From positions 1-6,224 of the forward strand of contig JALZVD010000246.1 of the NCBI GenBank assembly GCA_023300205.1: a stretch of 6,224 nucleotides of DNA. Reading direction: 5' to 3'. A program made the position numbers and the translations under genes. The notes beneath the pieces were generated by a model that saw nothing but the letters and a program-made list of their open reading frames with translations, did no database searches and had not been told where the DNA came from. The number at the start of each line of letters is the position of its first letter. Position 1 is the first letter of the stretch. This DNA is from Akkermansiaceae bacterium (lineage in GTDB: Bacteria; Verrucomicrobiota; Verrucomicrobiia; Verrucomicrobiales; Akkermansiaceae). This document shows, one piece after another, positions 1-5,920 of this stretch.

Positions 1-123
1 TATGGCGGACACGACCGAGTCTCATCAGACACCCAGCACTTTACCGAAGTCAGCTACGAACAAGATACTCTCCACCTCTACATCCCATGCAGAACCTCAC
101 TTGTATTAGAAAAGGTAACATAA
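1..123 (+). CDS. glgB: 1,4-alpha-glucan branching enzyme, C-terminal end (partial, 5' end outside window)
   Basis: Frame 1 is open from the first base to TAA at 121-123 and gives 40 residues. They begin Y-G-G-H-D-R-V, continue through H-F-T-E-V and end L-Y-I-P-C-R-T-S-L-V-L-E-K-V-T. This matches the end of the C-terminal all-beta domain of eukaryote-type branching enzymes (GH13 subfamily 8), where Y-G-G-H-x-R-hydrophobic is followed by a Y-I-P-x-R-hydrophobic strand. The family moves alpha-1,4 glucan segments onto alpha-1,6 branch points during glycogen synthesis in the cytoplasm. Only this tail is visible; the catalytic barrel lies upstream of the window. The gene ends 23 bases before the stop codon of the convergent minus-strand gene, and no hairpin terminator is visible between them. 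Its wobble positions are C/A-rich, the opposite of every other gene here. A related GH13 amylase with the same tail is the main alternative. Confidence 0.72.
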   Translation, partial: YGGHDRVSSDTQHFTEVSYEQDTLHLYIPCRTSLVLEKVT

Positions 124-146
124 CCCACCTCCTAGTATAAAACCGC

Positions 147-1895
147 TTACATCTCACTAACCAAAACAGTCTTCACCCTGAGATACACCTTCTCACCAGT
201 CGCCTTCTCTATCGCACCCTTTAGCTTCTTAATCACAGCCTTAGCGACAGGCTGAGGAGACTCAAGTATAAGCTCTATCAACGGCAAGCCATCTAGATGC
301 GTTGACCTCTGAACGCGCCTCACTACCACACCATAATGCTCAGCCTGCACATGAAGCACCTCCTCCACCTCCACAGGCCCCGCTATCCGCTCAATCAACA
401 CTGACGTCAACGGCACAATTAACCCCGCCATCACCAAAGTGAATGTAATAAAAAATCTGCGCGACCATAACCCACCTGCATCCTTTTTATGCCCTCGAAT
501 CCCTGCTAAATAAAAATTCAAAGCTGCCCCCACAACAATCGCCACCACATTAGTACCGAACAACAAAGCGGCTCCCTGAGCAACAGAGAACTTTCCTAAA
601 ACTAAACAAATACCAGTAGTCGCTATCGGAGGCACCAGCGCCGCGGCAATAGCAACCCCTGCCAGCGCACTACTAAGCTTAGGTCTGGCCAAACAATAAC
701 TCGCAGCCAATCCTGAGAAAAAAGCAATCCCAAGATCTAGCGTACTAGGCTCACCACGCATCGCCAATTGAGCAGTCATCGGCATATCTAACAACCGAGC
801 CACTAGACCCATAATTGCCCCAATCGCTAAAGCACTAAAAAATCCCAATAACACAGACTTCTGACAGCGTTTCCAAAGTGGCCAATTCCCCTGCACCAGT
901 GAAAGACCTCCACCTAACAACGGAGTCATCAACGGCGCCACTAACATCGCTCCTATCACCACCGCCCCACTATCTGAAAGCAAGCCAAGCGCTGCTATCA
1001 TTGTCGCCAGCAGCATCAACACCGCAAAATCAAAAGACCACCGAGACTTCTCCTCCACCTCGTCAAACAAATTCACACGCTCACCTCTGTTCAACTGAGG
1101 CACATTTAGATGCAGTAGCCTCTCCACTTTATCACGGAACACACTACCCATCGGCATTGCGGATCGTAGCACACAGATACTCATTCCCTTCTCACCTCGC
1201 ATCAGCTTATCAGGCACTGTGCCAAAGAGCTTTCGTCGAACAGAACTATGACCTGAAGCCCCTATCAGAACTAACCCATAATCATTCCTCTTCACCTCTG
1301 AGCTAATCCCCTCAAATACATCATTCGTAAGAGCTACCTCACATCGAATTTCATCCAGAGCAACACCAGCCTTATTCAAGTAACGGTGCAGGTGAGCAAA
1401 CCCCACAGACTCGGACACCTCATCCACATTCGGCTCTACATAAAATACCGTAGCATCCCTACCCTCCATTTTATGAGCTAATTTCAGCGCCACCCGTGAA
1501 TGCCGCCCACCACCACAAGGAATAAGAATCTTCTTACCATGATGATCTCCCTCCCCCAATCTCACAACCATCACCTCACAACAAATCTCATTAATAGCTT
1601 GGTTGATTAACTTTGAATCCTGATCAGAGCTCCCATCCGCATCATTCAGCATCAGCATTTCTGGCTTCAACTCCCTCACCAGATCCTTGATAGTTCGGAA
1701 TGGATTCACAGTCGTAAATGCATACTCCTTTATCTCATCATTATCCCACTCTTCCTTCGTCACATCTGGTAAACTAGATCCAGAGGAAAGACTCACCACA
1801 TATATCCCAACTCCCTTAGCCGCCGCAAACCTCACCCCAAGCACCTCTAATTTTTCTCGGTCAAGATGATCTCTGATGACTAACAACACACTCAT
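147..1895 (-). CDS. Universal stress protein / DUF389 fusion membrane protein
   Basis: 582 residues. Residues 1-112 look like a degenerate UspA-like domain. Residues 120-245 form a second UspA domain with an intact ATP-binding motif, G212-x2-G215-x9-G225-T226. The rest is a DUF389 membrane domain: about seven hydrophobic segments near 288-306, 309-328, 347-367, 386-403, 408-433, 439-464 and 480-500. Its signatures include S-G-A-V-V-I-G-A-M-L-V-A-P-L-M-T-P (309-325), an A-A-L-V-P-P-I-A-T-T-G stretch (417-428) and T-N-V-V-A-I near 448. A soluble alpha/beta tail (about 505-582) follows. DUF389 proteins have no settled biochemical function; a transport role gated by nucleotide binding to the Usp part is plausible but inferred. 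The ATG at 1893-1895 is supported by AAAGGA nine bases upstream, which overlaps the end of mutL, so translation is probably coupled to mutL. The stop converges on the branching enzyme gene. Confidence 0.88.
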   Translation of the reverse strand: MSVLLVIRDHLDREKLEVLGVRFAAAKGVGIYVVSLSSGSSLPDVTKEEWDNDEIKEYAFTTVNPFRTIKDLVRELKPEMLMLNDADGSSDQDSKLINQAINEICCEVMVVRLGEGDHHGKKILIPCGGGRHSRVALKLAHKMEGRDATVFYVEPNVDEVSESVGFAHLHRYLNKAGVALDEIRCEVALTNDVFEGISSEVKRNDYGLVLIGASGHSSVRRKLFGTVPDKLMRGEKGMSICVLRSAMPMGSVFRDKVERLLHLNVPQLNRGERVNLFDEVEEKSRWSFDFAVLMLLATMIAALGLLSDSGAVVIGAMLVAPLMTPLLGGGLSLVQGNWPLWKRCQKSVLLGFFSALAIGAIMGLVARLLDMPMTAQLAMRGEPSTLDLGIAFFSGLAASYCLARPKLSSALAGVAIAAALVPPIATTGICLVLGKFSVAQGAALLFGTNVVAIVVGAALNFYLAGIRGHKKDAGGLWSRRFFITFTLVMAGLIVPLTSVLIERIAGPVEVEEVLHVQAEHYGVVVRRVQRSTHLDGLPLIELILESPQPVAKAVIKKLKGAIEKATGEKVYLRVKTVLVSEM

Positions 1896-1901
1896 AAGCT
1901 A

Positions 1902-3707
1902 CTATCCTTTAAATTTCTTCTCCAGCTCTTTGATCGAAATCTGAATCAATGTAGGCCTCCCATCAGGAGTACAATACGGCAAATCACAAGCAAACATCGC
2001 ATCTAACAAATTCTCAACACCACGTAAATCACAACCCTCATAGCGAGAAACTCGGTGAGATAACACCTCCGCAAACGCCTCAAAAGCCATCTGCTTCCCT
2101 CTCCTCCCTCCCTGAGTCTCAATTAATTCATCAATCATCTTCGTGATAAATTCCCGCGGATTCTCCATCTCCAACAATGCAGGCAAACTCCGCACCTGGA
2201 TCGACCCCCCTCCAAAAGGCTCTATAGAAATACCCGCCTCTGCAAAGTTCTCTACATTACTCATCACCACATCCAGATCACGAGCTTCAAGATCGATCAC
2301 CTCAGGAACCAACAAGCCTTGTCTCGTAATCTCACCAGACTCCCTTGCTGCATTAAGAAATCCTTCATAAGTGATCCTATCTCTCGCCGCTTTCGGCTCT
2401 AACAGAACCAACCCATCCTCACCCTCCATTAAAATATAAGCATCAAAAAGTACTGATAAAATCTTAAACCTCGGGCGTCCCTCAACCTCAGTCACCAGTT
2501 CTTCTTGCTGAGGAATCGGATCAGGAAAAGAAGGCTTAACAACCGGCATAGCAACAGACACATCGACATCACACCTTACCGTATCCTCTTTCACTTTTTT
2601 CACCTTCTGCTCAGGGACAGCCCCCCCCTGAAACGGATTTCTAACAACAGCTGAAACCTCACCACTTCTTCTTGAAATAATCTTCGCCTCACCCGTAGCC
2701 ACCTTAAAAGACTTAGTCTCAGGAATACTCCGTGCCTCCACCGCCGTCAGCACCAAGTTACGCACATCATACGGCTTATGAAACCTCACCTCCTTCTTCG
2801 CTGGGTGCACATTCACATCCACCAAGGACGGATCCATACTGATCCATAGCCAAGCCGTAGGATTCAGCCCATCCACCACACCACCTTTAAATCCATCCTT
2901 AATCGCTCTACTGATCGCAGCATCCTCCACAGGTCTACCATTCAGAAAAACAAACTGCTGCCTTCTCCCCTTCCGCGCATAATCCGCAGGTAGAACATAA
3001 CCCAGCACCTCCATACCACTCAGCTCAGTATGCGGAACCTCTATCAATGATCTACCTACCTCAGCACCTGACAAACCCGCTATCCTAGTCCGCCTATCAC
3101 TCGTAGCAGCCACATCAAACACAACCTTACCATCTTTCTTATAGGTAAACCTCACCTCCGGATACGCCAGCGCATGAAGCTTCACCTGGTGCTCCACATG
3201 AGCAGACTCAGTACTCTCCGTCCGCATAAACTTCCGCCTCGCAGGGACATTAAAAAACAAATTTCTAATCTCAAAAACCGTTCCATGCTGCATCCCTGTA
3301 ACCCTTACATCCTTAACAATCCCTCCATCCACCGTAATCTCTGATCCCTCCACACTATCAGCCTCACGCGTCATAATGCGCATCTTAGACACACTCGCCA
3401 CACTAGGTACAGCCTCACCGCGGAAGCCCATCGTAGAAATCGCCGCCAGTTGCTTCACATCCTTCAGCTTACTCGTAGCATGACGTTCTAGACACATCAG
3501 AGCATCTTCCCTATTCATCCCACAACCATCATCCGTGATCTTAATCAGTGATGCTCCACCCTTATGGATCTCCACCTCCACATGCTTAGCATCCGCATCA
3601 ATAGCATTCTCCACCATTTCTTTAACCACACTAGCTGGACGCTCTACCACCTCACCCGCTGCCACCTGGCTAGCTAAAACATCTGATAGTATCTGGATCT
3701 TTGACAT
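1902..3707 (-). CDS. mutL: DNA mismatch repair protein MutL (C-terminal endonuclease motifs degraded)
   Basis: 601 residues, a normal length. MutL is the ATP-dependent coordinator of mismatch repair, linking MutS at the mismatch to strand incision and excision. The GHKL ATPase part (about 1-215) is intact: A-A-G-E-V-V-E-R-P-A-S (16-26), catalytic-type E30 and N34, D59-D-G-C-G63, and T-M-G-F-R-G-E-A (92-99). The transducer domain follows (about 216-330), with F-L-N-G-R-P (254-259) and D-V-N-V-H-P-A-K (297-304; K304 corresponds to E. coli K307). A polar linker (330-410) leads to the dimerisation domain (411-601). The DQHA(x)2E(x)4E endonuclease motif reads E437-P-K-A-A-R-D443-R-I-T-Y-E448, and CPHGRP reads T-P-D-G-R-P (580-585), so nuclease activity is doubtful. 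A G8 run lies in the linker (2621-2628). The start matches the family N-terminus; no Shine-Dalgarno precedes it, but a promoter sits directly upstream. Confidence 0.96.
   Translation of the reverse strand: MSKIQILSDVLASQVAAGEVVERPASVVKEMVENAIDADAKHVEVEIHKGGASLIKITDDGCGMNREDALMCLERHATSKLKDVKQLAAISTMGFRGEAVPSVASVSKMRIMTREADSVEGSEITVDGGIVKDVRVTGMQHGTVFEIRNLFFNVPARRKFMRTESTESAHVEHQVKLHALAYPEVRFTYKKDGKVVFDVAATSDRRTRIAGLSGAEVGRSLIEVPHTELSGMEVLGYVLPADYARKGRRQQFVFLNGRPVEDAAISRAIKDGFKGGVVDGLNPTAWLWISMDPSLVDVNVHPAKKEVRFHKPYDVRNLVLTAVEARSIPETKSFKVATGEAKIISRRSGEVSAVVRNPFQGGAVPEQKVKKVKEDTVRCDVDVSVAMPVVKPSFPDPIPQQEELVTEVEGRPRFKILSVLFDAYILMEGEDGLVLLEPKAARDRITYEGFLNAARESGEITRQGLLVPEVIDLEARDLDVVMSNVENFAEAGISIEPFGGGSIQVRSLPALLEMENPREFITKMIDELIETQGGRRGKQMAFEAFAEVLSHRVSRYEGCDLRGVENLLDAMFACDLPYCTPDGRPTLIQISIKELEKKFKG
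1905..1910 (-). promoter_or_regulatory. Shine-Dalgarno site of the USP-DUF389 gene, inside the end of mutL
   Basis: Read on the minus strand, AAAGGA lies nine bases before the ATG at 1895. These six bases are the last two sense codons of mutL (Lys-Gly), directly followed by its TAG stop. Ribosomes finishing mutL would therefore uncover and sit beside this site, which points to translational coupling. It is the only well-placed Shine-Dalgarno seen for any complete gene in the window. Confidence 0.6.
2621..2628 (-). repeat. G8 homopolymer tract within mutL
   Basis: The plus strand carries eight consecutive C, read as eight G in mutL. The run spans the last base of the Gln360 codon, two GGG glycine codons (361-362) and the first base of Ala363. 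It lies in the interdomain linker. Removing one G leads to a TGA about nine codons on; adding one leads to a TGA within about four codons. Either change would leave the ATPase half without the dimerisation domain. Confidence 0.9.
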
Positions 3708-3715
3708 CTCAGAGA

Positions 3716-3744
3716 TTTATAAAGCCTAGCCATCCAGAGGTCAA
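3716..3744 (-). promoter_or_regulatory. Sigma-70-like promoter of mutL, predicted leaderless
   Basis: On the minus strand, TTGACC (3744-3739) and TATAAA (3721-3716) are separated by exactly 17 bases. Each hexamer matches the sigma-70 consensus at five of six positions. Only eight bases separate the -10 box from the mutL ATG at 3707. With usual spacing, transcription would start at about 3710-3707, at or just before the start codon. The eight bases TCTCTGAG hold no usable Shine-Dalgarno, which fits a leaderless message. The box lies wholly in the 72-base gap after htrA. No start-site data are available, so this rests on pattern match alone. Confidence 0.55.
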
Positions 3745-3779
3745 CCAAGCGCACAAACAAACAGCACTTTTTACCACCT

Positions 3780-5288
3780 CTAATGCCTATTCACCTGTTC
3801 CAGAATAATAGGCAGACTATAGCGCTTACCATTCCTTATGATATACAGCTGTGTCGCCATCTGAGATGCAGTCTTCAACACTACCTGATAAAAATGATTC
3901 ACATGGTAAATCGACGTATCATTGATCTGATAAATAATATCCCCAGGTAGAATCTTACCATCCGCTAGACTATTGGGTAGCACACTTCGGACACCAACTC
4001 CATTCACTGATGACGGCCCCAAATTGATCGGCTGGATCCCTATAGCATTCAGAATACTCTTCGCCTGTTCAATACTCAGATCCGGTGAAGGTTCACTAGA
4101 GATACCCACGTCCGCTTGAGCTATTTTTGCTTGCAAAATTTGCCGTTCACTACTCCTCCACACTACCACCTCAACCTCTTTACCAATACTAGTTTTCTGA
4201 ATCAATGCCATCAAATCAGCCCCTCCTGTAATCGGCGAATCATTGTATTTCACGATAATATCCTCCTTCTTGATCCCAGCCTCATCAGCCGGAGAACCTT
4301 TTGCCACCTCATGCACCAATGCTCCACCTTTACCACTATAGCCATAATGCGCCCGCACCTGTAGAGACTCTATATCATCCGCATAAATTCCTAAATACCC
4401 TCGCATCGAACACTGATAATTCAGCAGATCCAAAAATGTCTTTTTAACAATGTTTGAAGGAATCGCAAAACTAATCCCCTGAAAACTTGGATTCTCTTTA
4501 TCACTAGAGAAAATAGAAGAATTAATCCCCACAATCTCTCCCAGAATATTCACCAACGGCCCACCAGAATTCCCCGGATTGATCGCCACATTCGTCTGAA
4601 ACAATGATGGCTGTCGGTCTGATCTAGAACTCCTCCGAGCAGATACTATCCCGTTAGTCACTGACCTCCCTATCCCAAAAGGATTACCAAACCCCAAAAC
4701 AACATGCCCCTCTCTCACTTGATCCGAGTCACCAAATTTCAACGCCTTAAACCTCTGATCAGAATCTATCTTCAACAGCGCAATATCAGTAGAAGGATCA
4801 AAAGCAATCAACTTACCCAAATACTTATCCTCATTCGCTAACGTAATAATAATCTCCTGTTTATCTGCAATAACATGATGATTCGTAATAATATATCCTT
4901 CCTCAGATACAATCACCCCAGAACCCTGCCCCTTCACAGATTGAGGTAAATACCCAATCCTGCCAAGCCTATCCTTCACACGAGTTCGCGTCGTTCCAGA
5001 AGTATCTACATTCACCACAGATGGTCTTACCGCTTGCGCTATCTTGGCATATTCCACGCTTAACCCTCTCAGATTGGGCACTTCTGATAACCGAACTGGC
5101 GGAGACTCAGGAAGTGTCACCATTAAAGCTGGATCCTCCCCTGCATTGCTCACAGTTACTGGCGGATTCTGCTTTAAGAAATCAAACAGCCCCGCCCCAC
5201 CAGCCACCCTCCTCACCCCTATCGTGAGCAACAACGCACTGGAAAGAATAATAAAAAGAACAATGAATCTACGGTAACTATCTTGCAT
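3780..5288 (-). CDS. HtrA/Deg-family serine endoprotease, membrane-anchored, two PDZ domains
   Basis: 502 residues. An N-terminal hydrophobic segment (about 8-24) after basic residues R6-R7 acts as a signal anchor or uncleaved signal, placing the protease in the periplasm. The trypsin-like domain spans about 80-290 with a complete triad: H138 in T-N-H-H-V, D168 in S-T-D-I-A-L-L-K and S241 in N-P-G-N-S-G-G-P-L. PDZ1 (about 296-391) starts R-G-Y-L-G-I and includes G-S-P-A-D-E-A-G-I. A more diverged PDZ2 (about 425-495) includes L-P-G-D-I-I-Y-Q-I-N-D. The architecture is that of DegP/DegQ/MucD-type proteases, which degrade or refold damaged envelope proteins; which paralogue is not decidable from sequence alone. 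The start is 24 bases after the exonuclease stop, so co-transcription is likely. No clear Shine-Dalgarno is seen. A weak -10-like TAGATT lies six bases upstream of the ATG. Confidence 0.94.
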   Translation of the reverse strand: MQDSYRRFIVLFIILSSALLLTIGVRRVAGGAGLFDFLKQNPPVTVSNAGEDPALMVTLPESPPVRLSEVPNLRGLSVEYAKIAQAVRPSVVNVDTSGTTRTRVKDRLGRIGYLPQSVKGQGSGVIVSEEGYIITNHHVIADKQEIIITLANEDKYLGKLIAFDPSTDIALLKIDSDQRFKALKFGDSDQVREGHVVLGFGNPFGIGRSVTNGIVSARRSSRSDRQPSLFQTNVAINPGNSGGPLVNILGEIVGINSSIFSSDKENPSFQGISFAIPSNIVKKTFLDLLNYQCSMRGYLGIYADDIESLQVRAHYGYSGKGGALVHEVAKGSPADEAGIKKEDIIVKYNDSPITGGADLMALIQKTSIGKEVEVVVWRSSERQILQAKIAQADVGISSEPSPDLSIEQAKSILNAIGIQPINLGPSSVNGVGVRSVLPNSLADGKILPGDIIYQINDTSIYHVNHFYQVVLKTASQMATQLYIIRNGKRYSLPIILEQVNRH

Positions 5289-5312
5289 AAGTTTAATCTA
5301 GAAGGTTTTCTT

Positions 5313-5870
5313 TCACCAGTCCACAGCGACTTCAGCCTTTTCTCCACCTTTATCATCGTAATGAACCACTCCCTTTTCTATCCCGTATTCATGCACGCAT
5401 TTAGTAACCTTCACATCATAGCAACAATACTCCGCAATCTTCATCATAAATGATTCATCCTTTGTCTTTTGGAATTGGTTCCACCACCTTAGTGCATCTA
5501 ATCCATCCGCAGTCTTACCTGCTCCTAGGGAAGAAGTAGCAATAGAATCTAACTTGAGCCTAAAATCCAACTTCTCCTGTAGGTATAACATCATATCCAG
5601 ATTAATCGTCTGACTAGCCAGATCATAAATCGTATAAGCCTGCAGCACAGGGTAATCAAACTGAATATGATTATACCCCACAACCAGATCCGCACCTATC
5701 AGCTGATTGACCAAGTCATCAACATGTTCCTCATCATAGACTCGGTATTCCCCAGTCTTAGTAGAATAGGTCACACCCACAGACATGCCCATCTTATCTT
5801 TATGCTTACTACCTCCCACCGCAGAGAAGCTCTTTTTAGTTTCTAAATCAAAGTAAACAATGTCTTTCAT
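5313..5870 (-). CDS. Predicted DEDDy 3'-5' exonuclease / RNase H-like protein
   Basis: 185 residues covering a single RNase H-like fold. The Exo I motif is Y-F-D8-L-E10-T near the N-terminus. Exo II is V-G-Y-N67-H-I-Q-F-D72. Exo III is Y148-C-C-Y-D152, the Y-x3-D form that defines the DEDDy class. Between them, L-K-L-D-S-I-A (105-111), S-L-G-A-G-K (114-119) and a D-A-L-R-W-W segment (125-130) match the layout of stand-alone predicted exonucleases related to the proofreading domain of family B polymerases and to YprB-like proteins. All four acidic metal ligands and the Tyr are present, so it should be catalytically active; whether on DNA or RNA cannot be told. No helicase or polymerase domain is attached. 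The ATG is followed at once by the Exo I strand, leaving no room for a later start. No Shine-Dalgarno is visible. htrA follows 24 bases downstream. Confidence 0.85.
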   Translation of the reverse strand: MKDIVYFDLETKKSFSAVGGSKHKDKMGMSVGVTYSTKTGEYRVYDEEHVDDLVNQLIGADLVVGYNHIQFDYPVLQAYTIYDLASQTINLDMMLYLQEKLDFRLKLDSIATSSLGAGKTADGLDALRWWNQFQKTKDESFMMKIAEYCCYDVKVTKCVHEYGIEKGVVHYDDKGGEKAEVAVDW

Positions 5871-5920
5871 GGTAGCTGGATAATGAGATTTTACAGAGCG
5901 TATGTGAAGAAAATATTATA
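5871..5920 (-). promoter_or_regulatory. Possible promoter region for the exonuclease-htrA pair
   Basis: Several partial promoter matches crowd the 45-base gap upstream of the exonuclease ATG. A perfect TATAAT (5920-5915) overlaps the upstream stop codon but has no good -35 box at 16-18 bases. TTCACA (5908-5903) and CATTAT (5885-5880), 17 bases apart, match consensus at five and four positions and would give a near-leaderless message, with nine bases from the -10 box to the ATG. TAAAAT (5893-5888) is a third -10 candidate. The AT-rich gap favours a promoter, but which element is used cannot be decided. Confidence 0.3.

Noticed and set aside
50..133. Minus-strand AGGAGG followed six bases later by an ATG opening a 24-codon frame antisense to the branching enzyme tail
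   Set aside because: The ribosome site is textbook, but AGGAGG is common by chance on this G-rich strand. The peptide (M-L-P-F-L-I-Q-V-R and onward) has no recognisable character and lies entirely inside a real gene.
124..146. Possible bidirectional terminator between the convergent branching enzyme and USP-DUF389 genes
   Set aside because: The 23 bases contain no inverted repeat or T-tract in either direction; termination must happen inside the opposing gene or by another mechanism.
878..1306. Open frame of about 142 codons on the plus strand, opposite the USP-DUF389 gene
   Set aside because: It is rich in Ser, Pro, Thr and His with no domain pattern, as expected from reading the C-rich complement of a real gene. 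The minus-strand frame has clear family motifs through the same bases.
2205..2210. Second G-run (G6) in mutL
   Set aside because: Six bases is within what the G-rich coding strand gives by chance, and it is less slippage-prone than the G8 tract, so it was not called as a repeat.
3747..3769. Hairpin after htrA (six-base stem with one G-U pair, 11-base loop)
   Set aside because: The stem is short, the loop is large and no U-tract follows on the minus strand, so it is not a credible intrinsic terminator.
5021..5277. Two overlapping plus-strand open frames opposite the htrA start
   Set aside because: Low-complexity translations without motifs; the minus strand here encodes the signal anchor and start of the protease domain of HtrA. 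They are antisense shadows.
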